A DNA stretch of 17,567 nucleotides from Anaerolineae bacterium (GTDB lineage Bacteria; Chloroflexota; Anaerolineae; DUEN01). Under the pieces are notes generated by a model. It was not told the DNA's origin. It searched no databases and saw only the letters and a list, made by a program, of their open reading frames with translations. This document shows positions 7,516 to 13,670 of the stretch, piece after piece. A program made the translations under genes and the position numbers. The stretch is taken from the NCBI GenBank assembly GCA_021159845.1, contig JAGHDS010000391.1:1-17567 (forward strand). The letters are read 5' to 3'. Each line of letters begins with the position of its first letter. Position 1 is the first letter of the stretch.

Positions 7516-9552
7516 TCATCTTGACCGTCGCGCTCGCTCATAGCGGAGCAGGTCGGGCACATCGACGATCAAGATGGGGCGCCCGTCGCCGAGCTCCGTT
7601 GCCCCGGAGATGCCTGGGATGGACAACAGGGGATCGCGGAAATGTCGTACCACCACTTCTCGCAGACCCAATAGGCGGTCCACACCCAGGGCCACCCGGC
7701 CTTCCGCGCTGCTGACGACGATCCCGTACCGAGGCGGTTCTTCTCTCTGACTGTTCACCTTGAATGTCTCCGCCAGGCGTACGAGGGGCAGAGGTTGCCC
7801 TCGCAGCGAGATGATCTCCCGCCCATTTACGCTGGCGACCTCATTATCTGAGATCTCAATGATCTCATCGACGACCAGGCGGGGGATGGCATATCGCTCA
7901 GGCCCGACTTGTACCAGGATAACGGCTACAATCAATAAAGTCAACGGCAGCTTGAGAATGAAGGTGGTGCCTTGTCCGGGTTCGGTCTCCATTTCTAATT
8001 GCCCACCAACGCTGGACACCATTTGCCAGACGACGTCCATGCCTACGCCGCGCCCGGCCGCCATGTCCGCACTGTCGCGGGTGCTGAAGCCGGGGCGACA
8101 TAGAAACTCCAATGCCATCGTCGGGGTTAACGGCTCGTCCTGGGCGAGCCATCCCAAGGCTCGTGCCTTCTCTGCCACCCGATCCATGTCCACGCCACGC
8201 CCGTCGTCCGCGACGGAGACGATGATTCGGTCCCCCTCAGGGCGTCCGCTGATGCGTATGGTCGCCTCTGGCGGTTTACGGGCAGCTGCCCGTTCCTCCG
8301 GCAGTTCAATGCCATGAGCGATAGCGTTACGCACCAGGTGTAGCAAGGGATCCAGGAGACGATCCGCCAGCGCTTTGTCGACCTCTGTATCTCCACCCTC
8401 CAGGATCAGGCGGACCTGCTTACCTGAGGAACGGCTCAGGTCGCGCACGACCAACGGCATACGCCCAAAGACCTCTTCCAGCGGGACCATTCGCACATGG
8501 ATGACAGCCTCTCGCAGGCGACGCAGTTGGCGCCTCATCTCTAGAAGTACATCGCCAGCAAGGATCTCCTCCTCTCGGCGAGGCTTGCCATTGGCGCCCC
8601 ATAGCATCTCCAACCGATGGTGGCTGCGGATCAGGTCTCCCATGAGTTCCATCAGCCGATCCAGCCGGGTGACGTCCACCCGTACTGTCGGGCTAACCCG
8701 ATCATGGCTGGGACGGGGTGGAGGCGGCGTTATTGGAGGTGGGGAGGCAGCTTTAATGTCTGACCACTCCAGCTCCGGGAGACCCTCCTTTTGGGATAGC
8801 TTCTGATCGGAGGCCAACAGGAAAGCAAACCGGACTATCGCCGATGGCTCTTCCCCATTGACACTGACTTGTTCAATCAGAGGAACGGCTTTGATAACCT
8901 GGGCCTGCTGGCTAAGCTGCTCGCGCACAGCGTTCACCGTGACGCCCGCGGCCATTTTCTCGCGGGAGGGGGTGAAGATGGCTAACTGGATGTGCTTCCC
9001 ATTCTCCGCCGCTCGTTCCACACGTCGCACATCCTCAGTATCCAAAGCCTGGACGACGGCTGGTGGTAAGGCTCGGGCCAACCAGTCGAGGATTGGTTGC
9101 CCCGGGGAAGCTGGAGGGGAGGGCGAGGGTTGATCTCCTGCCTCCACAGGACGCGGGAGCCTGGCCAGCACTGGCTGGATGTCCGGCATCGGGGCTGAGG
9201 GATCGCGCACGGTGTTGATGATCGCTTCCAGCGCGCGCGTACCCTGGGATAGGACATCGATCACGGATGGGTCTAATGTGATGCGACCTGCCCGGATGTG
9301 ACGGAGGACGGATTCCAGCTCGTGGCTGAGCTTCTCCGCTTCCTGGAGTCCGATCATGCCGCTGAGCCCCTTGATGGTATGGAAGGCACGCAGGATCTCA
9401 TTGATGGCCTGCTCGTTTACTTCGCCCTGTGCGGCTTGCTGCTCCAGAGTGAGCAGGTATGAGGACACGTTACGCAGATGCTCCTCGCTCTCCTCCAGGA
9501 AGTCTTGTAGGAATGCCTCGCCATCGATGCCTGGAAGGCCTTCAGATGTCAT
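7516..9552 (-). CDS. cheA: CheA chemotaxis sensor histidine kinase
   Basis: Autophosphorylates a histidine on the Hpt domain and passes the phosphate to CheY and CheB receivers. The 678-residue protein shows Hpt/P1 at 10-125 with phospho-His H58 in LRAFHTIKGLSGM, an ill-defined P2-like region at about 185-250 bounded by proline-rich linkers (139-152 and 271-281), P3 dimerisation helices at 292-350, an ATPase domain at 380-540 and a CheW-like P5 at 540-670. ATP-site boxes are HLVRNAIAHGIE (405-416), VADDGRGVD (447-455) and GRGVGMDVV (500-508). The N-box has Ala where Asp is usual after NAI. There is no fused C-terminal receiver, unlike FrzE-type hybrids. ATG is preceded by GGAGGG. It starts 28 nt after a cheY-like gene and precedes cheW. 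Confidence 0.96.
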   Translation of the reverse strand: MTSEGLPGIDGEAFLQDFLEESEEHLRNVSSYLLTLEQQAAQGEVNEQAINEILRAFHTIKGLSGMIGLQEAEKLSHELESVLRHIRAGRITLDPSVIDVLSQGTRALEAIINTVRDPSAPMPDIQPVLARLPRPVEAGDQPSPSPPASPGQPILDWLARALPPAVVQALDTEDVRRVERAAENGKHIQLAIFTPSREKMAAGVTVNAVREQLSQQAQVIKAVPLIEQVSVNGEEPSAIVRFAFLLASDQKLSQKEGLPELEWSDIKAASPPPITPPPPRPSHDRVSPTVRVDVTRLDRLMELMGDLIRSHHRLEMLWGANGKPRREEEILAGDVLLEMRRQLRRLREAVIHVRMVPLEEVFGRMPLVVRDLSRSSGKQVRLILEGGDTEVDKALADRLLDPLLHLVRNAIAHGIELPEERAAARKPPEATIRISGRPEGDRIIVSVADDGRGVDMDRVAEKARALGWLAQDEPLTPTMALEFLCRPGFSTRDSADMAAGRGVGMDVVWQMVSSVGGQLEMETEPGQGTTFILKLPLTLLIVAVILVQVGPERYAIPRLVVDEIIEISDNEVASVNGREIISLRGQPLPLVRLAETFKVNSQREEPPRYGIVVSSAEGRVALGVDRLLGLREVVVRHFRDPLLSIPGISGATELGDGRPILIVDVPDLLRYERARRSR

Positions 9553-9580
9553 GATCCCTCCATTTCCTATCCGGTCTCGT

Positions 9581-9973
9581 TTACTTTCCCTTCTCGACCG
9601 CTTTCGATGTTGCCAGGAGTTGCTGAACCGTCTTCAGTAATTCGGGGGGACGGAAGGGCTTGGTCATGTAAGCTGTTGCCCCGTGTTCCTTAGCCATGCG
9701 TCGAGAATCGGCATCACCTCGCGTCGTCAGCACCAACACGGGCAGCGTGGCGTATCGGGGGTGGTTGGATAGAAAAGCCAGGACCTCGAACCCATGCATG
9801 TCGGGCATGTTCAGGTCCAGGATCAGCAGGTCATAGGGCCGCAGCGCGAGCTGCTCGATCGCCTCCAACCCTGTGCTGGCTTCACCAAAATAGGCTTGAG
9901 GTAGCGGTGTCAGCGCGGCTATGATCATCCTGCGCATGGTGGGTGAATCATCGGTTACTAGAATCGCAGGCAT
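9581..9973 (-). CDS. CheY-like single-domain response regulator (operon-leading copy)
   Basis: A 130-residue stand-alone receiver, probably phosphorylated by the CheA encoded just downstream. Landmarks are D8-D9 (in VTDDS), phospho-acceptor D53 in LILDLNMPDMHG, T83-T84 and K105 in MTKPF. No output domain is present, and a short charged tail (about 118-130) follows the receiver. The reading frame stays open upstream to 10084, but the ATG at 9973 has AGGGAG eight bases before it and coincides with the start of the receiver fold, so I use it. It is the first recognisable gene of the che operon and lies 28 nt before cheA. It differs clearly from the distal receiver at 3-368, so the two are not a recent duplication. 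Confidence 0.92.
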   Translation of the reverse strand: MPAILVTDDSPTMRRMIIAALTPLPQAYFGEASTGLEAIEQLALRPYDLLILDLNMPDMHGFEVLAFLSNHPRYATLPVLVLTTRGDADSRRMAKEHGATAYMTKPFRPPELLKTVQQLLATSKAVEKGK

Positions 9974-10161
9974 GTGCTCGCTCCCTGGTTGAGTACAGGA
10001 TTGCTTTCCGTCCCATTCGTGTCCGGCTAGGTGGCAGGAACTGATCTGCAAGATAACGAAAGACGAATGATGGATAAGTGCCATTCATTTATAGGGCCAG
10101 CTTGGCATAACCGCCGTGGCCAGTCTCTGATCGAGCCCCCAGTGCCTTCATGGTACCCGTC

Positions 10162-10182
10162 GGGACATGTCGATGATGTCCC
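10162..10182. other. Small stem-loop in the cfa-che intergenic region
   Basis: A seven-base perfect inverted repeat (GGGACAT / ATGTCCC) with a seven-base loop, 16 bases away from the long palindrome at 10198-10230. It lies beyond the end of the fatty-acid synthase gene and in front of the che operon. It could be part of the transcript end of the upstream gene or a leader structure of the che operon, and could be chance at this length. Confidence 0.3.
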
Positions 10183-10197
10183 CTATGGCCAAAGTCG

Positions 10198-10230
10198 CAG
10201 GAGTGCCCGGCACTGTGCCGGGCACTCCTG
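10198..10230. repeat. Perfect 33-bp palindrome, probable transcript end of the cyclopropane synthase gene
   Basis: CAGGAGTGCCCGGCAC, a single T, then its exact reverse complement: 16 paired bases each side. It begins 13 bases past the stop codon of the minus-strand synthase gene and lies about 225 bases before the first che gene. The position suits a transcription-ending hairpin insulating the two units, but neither strand shows a T tract after the stem. It is therefore not a standard intrinsic terminator and may instead be a dispersed REP-like palindrome or an mRNA-stabilising end. Confidence 0.7.
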
Positions 10231-10243
10231 TAGAGATCATCGC

Positions 10244-11572
10244 TCATTTTGAGTCCGCAGGCAATAGTCCTTCAGGTGGGTGGTACCAGTCCTCTCGCGT
10301 GAGTGGTAGTCCGGAACGGCCGGCCGCGTCCGGCTTGACCAGCAGGGTCTGATATAAATTCAGGCGCCCGACCGCGAATCCATGCGCTGAGCCGGACATG
10401 AACAGCCGCCACACCCGGTAGGTCGGCTCGTCCACGAACTGGAGCGCTTCGTCGTGGTGAGCCTCCAATCGGCGCACCCAGTGTCGCAGCGTCATCGCAT
10501 AGTGCTCGCGCAGGCTCTCCACGTCGCGTACCTCGAAGCCGCTCTCTTCCGCGGCCCGGAGCGTCGTGCTGATCGCTACCAGCTCTCCGTCGGGGAATAC
10601 GTATGTGTCGGAAAAGGTTGGCCCTTTTGGCGGCGGATCCGTCAGGCGATTGGCGATGCCGTGGTTTAGGAAGACGCCGCCGGGCTTCAGCAGCCGGTGG
10701 GCTTGAGCGAAGTATGTGGGCAGGAGTGACTCTCCTACGTGCTCGAACATCCCGACGCTGACCAGCGCGTCGTACGCCTCCGGCTCGTCGATCTCGCGGT
10801 AGTCTTTCACCAACACGCGGCAGCGGTCGCTCAGTCCGGCCTCGGCGATACGTTTATTGGCCAGCTCTGCCTGGGGCTGGCTGAGTGTGATTCCGGTGGC
10901 ATCCACGCCGTAGTGCTGGGCCGCGTGGATGACCAGTCCGCCCCAACCGCATCCGATGTCCAGCAGGCGTTGGCCGGGCCGCAGCCGCAGCTTGCGGCAG
11001 ATGTAATCGAGCTTGCGCTCCTGGGCGGTGTCGATATCCTCGTCGGGGGTGCGGAAGTAGGCGCACGAGTAGACCATACGGCGGTCCAGCCATAGCGCGT
11101 AGAATTCGTTGGAGACGTCATAGTGGTAGGTAACGGCTTGCCGATCGCGCTCGATGGAGTGGCGTTTGCCGCGTAGCCGGGCGGGGCCGCGCTGTCCGGA
11201 ACGATGTCCGTCTTTAGGAGATGGGAGCCGCAGCAGGTCTCGCGCTGCTCGCGCCTTTTTCGTCCAGTCGCCCAGGGACTGGCTCAGGGTATCGGCCACG
11301 ACGAACAGCGATTCAATGTCTCCCTCGATGTCGAAGTCGTCGTACAGGTACGCCTCGCCGAGTCCAACCTCAGTGCCCGGCCAGAGCATGGCTCGCAGAG
11401 CGCCGGGGTGCTTCAATACGATGGTGGCGGGTTTCGGTGTGTCATCGGGCCAATAGGAGCCATCCCAAAGTCGTACAGCCAGCGTTTGGGCTGCCGACTC
11501 GCTCAGTAGCTCGTCCAGTAGCTTGCGTGTGATCTTGGCGGCCGTGTCTGACCGTGTGCTTGTAAGCCTCAT
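10244..11572 (-). CDS. cfa: Cyclopropane-fatty-acyl-phospholipid synthase family methyltransferase
   Basis: Transfers the SAM methyl group to cis double bonds of membrane phospholipid acyl chains, giving cyclopropane (or in some relatives methyl-branched) fatty acids. The 442-residue protein has an N-terminal lipid-binding domain (about 25-115) and a C-terminal methyltransferase domain. Motifs visible are TYHYDVSNEFYALWLD (148-163), LLDIGCGWGG (203-212) for SAM, GITLSQPQ (227-234) and SVGMFEHVG (272-280) with the active-site region E277-H278. ATG follows GGGAGG at five to six bases. It is a single-gene unit: 270 nt with a long palindrome separate it from the che operon and 389 nt from the aminotransferase. 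Length and motifs are normal. The exact product (cyclopropane or other methylated lipid) is not settled by sequence alone. Confidence 0.93.
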   Translation of the reverse strand: MRLTSTRSDTAAKITRKLLDELLSESAAQTLAVRLWDGSYWPDDTPKPATIVLKHPGALRAMLWPGTEVGLGEAYLYDDFDIEGDIESLFVVADTLSQSLGDWTKKARAARDLLRLPSPKDGHRSGQRGPARLRGKRHSIERDRQAVTYHYDVSNEFYALWLDRRMVYSCAYFRTPDEDIDTAQERKLDYICRKLRLRPGQRLLDIGCGWGGLVIHAAQHYGVDATGITLSQPQAELANKRIAEAGLSDRCRVLVKDYREIDEPEAYDALVSVGMFEHVGESLLPTYFAQAHRLLKPGGVFLNHGIANRLTDPPPKGPTFSDTYVFPDGELVAISTTLRAAEESGFEVRDVESLREHYAMTLRHWVRRLEAHHDEALQFVDEPTYRVWRLFMSGSAHGFAVGRLNLYQTLLVKPDAAGRSGLPLTREDWYHPPEGLLPADSK

Positions 11573-11961
11573 CGCTCACCTCCCAGGCTTTTCTGCATCG
11601 TTGGGGCGAGCCCATCGGTGGGCCAGCCCTTGATTGCAATCGGGTGCATTTCGAATGGGTGGCACATTGCGGATCTGGGTGGCCCCGAGCGGCTCATCTC
11701 AAACTCGCGTGTGATTGATGGGGACCTCTGTCTCGGCGTCCCGATATGGACTGGGTACTTGCTTTGAGACTGAGGCATCCTTGATTTTCTCGGATAGGGC
11801 ACGGCATTGCCGTGCCCTACCTTGCCCTCTCCTGAGTTCGTGGTTAAGGCTATCCGTCGCCATCGGTGAAGGCGCTCTCCCGACCATTCCCCTCTGTCAG
11901 CGGTCAGGAACGGATTCCACTTGTTGTCAGGATGCTGGATGGAGCGGACGAGCGAGCTTTC
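11573..11961. other. Intergenic region between aminotransferase and cfa
   Basis: No convincing gene; the short open frames here have no family features or binding sites. It holds an 11-bp stem-loop at 11795-11819 (listed separately), a ten-base palindrome GATTGCAATC at 11632-11641 and a weak GCCCA/TGGGC hairpin near 11610. The promoter of the minus-strand synthase gene should lie in 11573-11700, but I see no convincing -35/-10 pair; GATTGCAATC could be an operator there, which is speculative. Confidence 0.5.
11795..11819. repeat. 11-bp perfect stem-loop, REP-like
   Basis: TAGGGCACGGC, loop ATT, then GCCGTGCCCTA, an exact inverted repeat. It lies about 140 bases past the aminotransferase stop on the minus strand and 220 bases before the synthase start. 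There is no T tract directly after the stem on either strand, so it resembles a dispersed GC-rich intergenic palindrome more than a terminator. The GGCAC/GTGCC core loosely resembles the palindrome at 10198-10230. Confidence 0.6.
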
Positions 11962-13197
11962 TCATCCTGTCGGCGTCGACTCGGGTTCCAAAAGCCGCAG
12001 TACCTTGGCTGCTGCTTCGGCAATGCTGTCCATGTCCTCCTTGGTTCCCAGTAGCACGTTTTGGGGGAGCCATATGCTTTCCTGGTAGCAAGCTCGTTCC
12101 GCCACCGGGCAGGGGCGGTGCAGCTCCTCGATCTCGCTGGGATCTCGCCCTGCCCAACGCAGGTTGTCCTCGGTGCCGCGCCTCACGGCGTTGGTCGCGT
12201 ACAGGGGTACATAGCCGACTGAGCAGGGGATGCCCTCTGCTCTCATCGCTCGTACGAATTCCTCCCGGCTGGCACCGCGCGCGATCTGGGGATCGTAGCG
12301 GAAGATGAAGAGGTGCCAGGCGTGCTGGGTCACCCGGGGGTCGCGCGTCAAGGGCCGTAGCCCCAGCTTCGACATCTGTTCGCCCAGGTAGCGGGCATTC
12401 TCCTCTCGGCGAGCGCTCTGCTCTTCCAGGCGGGGCATCTGTGCCAGCAGGATGGCCGCCTGCCACTCCGTCATGCGATAGTTGCTTCCCCATGACTCGT
12501 GTTGGTACCAGGCGCCCTCCCGCACGCGGCCGACGTTGTGGATGGACCAGCAGCGGTCTGCCAGCTCCTCGTCATCGGTGAGGATGATGCCGCCCTCTCC
12601 GGCGGTCAGGTTCTTGCTGGATTGGAAGCTGAACGTCCCCATGTCACCGATGGCGCCAACGTGTCGGCCGCGCCAGGAAGCGGTGTGGGCCTGGGCGGCG
12701 TCTTCGATCAGTGTCAATCCGTGGCGTCGAGCCAGGTCGGGCAGCGCGTCCATGTCGGCAGGGCATCCGCCGATGTGAACGGCGATGATTGCCTTGGTAC
12801 GCTCTGTGATGCGGGATTCGACCGACTTGGGGTCCAGTGTGTATGTCTCCGGGTCGATGTCTGCGAAGACGGGGATGGCGCCCAGGGCGAGCCCGGCCGT
12901 GGCCGTCGCCACAAATGTGTACGGTGGGATGATGAACTCATCGCCAGGGCCGACTCCGGCCGCCCGCAGTGCGATTCCCAGCGCGGCCGTGCCGTTCGTC
13001 ACGCAAACTCCGTACTGGGCGTCATGGAAACGAGCGAAGGCAGCCTCGAACTCCGGGACTTTCGTCCCCCCGATTCCCCAACGCCCGGAGTGCAGGACGT
13101 CCAGTAGCGCCTGTTCTTCCTCCGGGCCCCATACCGGCCAGCGTGGAAATGGCTCGGTCCGTACAGGTGTACCGCCGTTAATGGCCAGTTGTTCCAT
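11962..13197 (-). CDS. DegT/DnrJ/EryC1/StrS family PLP-dependent sugar aminotransferase
   Basis: A fold-type I PLP aminotransferase of the class that aminates keto-sugars or keto-cyclitols, usually nucleotide-linked, for surface glycans or secondary metabolites. The 411-residue protein shows NGTAAL (68-73) for phosphate contact, PPYTFVATATA (91-101), EDAAQAH (165-171) with D166 for the pyridine nitrogen, and the internal-aldimine lysine K195 in FSFQSSKNLTAGEGG. The start at 13197 (CGAGGTG just upstream) fits the family N-terminus MEQLAINGGTPVR; an in-frame start at 13242 would add 15 residues. It has its own probable promoter at 13278-13286. No other sugar-nucleotide gene is nearby, so its substrate cannot be inferred. 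Flanking stretches carry palindromes or repeat-like sequence. Confidence 0.93.
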   Translation of the reverse strand: MEQLAINGGTPVRTEPFPRWPVWGPEEEQALLDVLHSGRWGIGGTKVPEFEAAFARFHDAQYGVCVTNGTAALGIALRAAGVGPGDEFIIPPYTFVATATAGLALGAIPVFADIDPETYTLDPKSVESRITERTKAIIAVHIGGCPADMDALPDLARRHGLTLIEDAAQAHTASWRGRHVGAIGDMGTFSFQSSKNLTAGEGGIILTDDEELADRCWSIHNVGRVREGAWYQHESWGSNYRMTEWQAAILLAQMPRLEEQSARREENARYLGEQMSKLGLRPLTRDPRVTQHAWHLFIFRYDPQIARGASREEFVRAMRAEGIPCSVGYVPLYATNAVRRGTEDNLRWAGRDPSEIEELHRPCPVAERACYQESIWLPQNVLLGTKEDMDSIAEAAAKVLRLLEPESTPTG

Positions 13198-13277
13198 CTT
13201 GGCACCTCGCGTCTGTAGATTGGCTGTGTGCGTCCTTCCCACATGATTCTGGGTGGGGCGTTTTTACCCCTGCCCCT

Positions 13278-13286
13278 ATTGTAGCA
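13278..13286 (-). promoter_or_regulatory. Extended -10 promoter element for the aminotransferase gene
   Basis: Read on the minus strand the bases are TGCTACAAT: a good -10 hexamer (TACAAT) with the extended TGn motif. The -35 is weak (ATGACC or TGACCA at 18-19 bases). The element lies about 80 bases before the aminotransferase start at 13197. Confidence 0.5.
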
Positions 13287-13379
13287 TATTTCGGTTCTCT
13301 GTGGTCATCAGCTGTTGAGGGGCAACGGTCCACTGTTGGGGTAGGAGGGTAGCTGCGCCGCTACCATAAGCCGAATCAA

Positions 13380-13435
13380 GTCTCCTTCTCCCAGGTGTGG
13401 AAGAAGAGGGTCTGGGGGATGGGGGACGAGGGCTG
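13380..13435. repeat. Probable degraded copy of a G-rich dispersed intergenic repeat
   Basis: The stretch runs CTCCTTCTCCCAGG, then GGAAGAAGAGGG, then G-rich GGGGGATGGGGGACGAGGGC. The first parts form an imperfect hairpin. Its composition and translated form (PLLPHLGEGD on the minus strand) resemble a repeat family I know from many environmental genomes, including Chloroflexota. Only one copy is in the window, so repetition itself is not shown. Confidence 0.35.
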
Positions 13436-13535
13436 CCCGCTGCCAAAGCGCTTGGAGTGAATGCCTGATTACAGGGAGACCCGTGAGATCGATTCTATAG
13501 CGGGGGCTTGGTGAGGGATGGAGATGCTGGGACGA

Positions 13536-13563
13536 TTCCCAAGTGGCCGGTTTGGTGTATAAT
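13536..13563 (+). promoter_or_regulatory. Sigma-70-type promoter for the nucleoside kinase gene
   Basis: A perfect TATAAT at 13558-13563 with a plausible -35 TTCCCA at 13536-13541 (four of six matches, 16-base spacer). Transcription would begin near 13570, leaving a leader of about 50 or 100 bases depending on which start codon is used. Confidence 0.5.
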
Positions 13564-13670
13564 TCGCCTGTACGTCTCATGAATGCTCCTTGGTGTTGTA
13601 CGACTATGTGGAGTGATGGTTGACTGATTTGTCAGATCACGATGGCATAGACTGGAAATGGAGTGAACGG

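Larger units (their letters stand above)
13243..13619. other. Divergent promoter region between aminotransferase and nucleoside kinase
   Basis: No gene supported. It contains a minus-strand promoter (13278-13286) for the aminotransferase, a plus-strand promoter (-10 at 13558-13563) for the kinase, a short GGTAGC/GCTACC hairpin at 13348-13365 and a G-rich repeat-like stretch at about 13380-13435. A 90-codon minus-strand open frame covering 13308-13580 is only the translation of this repeat-like DNA and has no ribosome binding site of note. Confidence 0.6.

Noticed and set aside
9974..10084. N-terminal extension of the operon-leading response regulator
   Set aside because: The 37 extra residues lack receiver character, while the internal ATG at 9973 has a good ribosome binding site and matches the start of the fold.
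13308..13580. A 90-codon minus-strand open frame in the intergenic region before the kinase gene
   Set aside because: Its translation is proline-, leucine- and histidine-rich like a translated GC-rich repeat, it overlaps the plus-strand promoter and has no recognisable domain.
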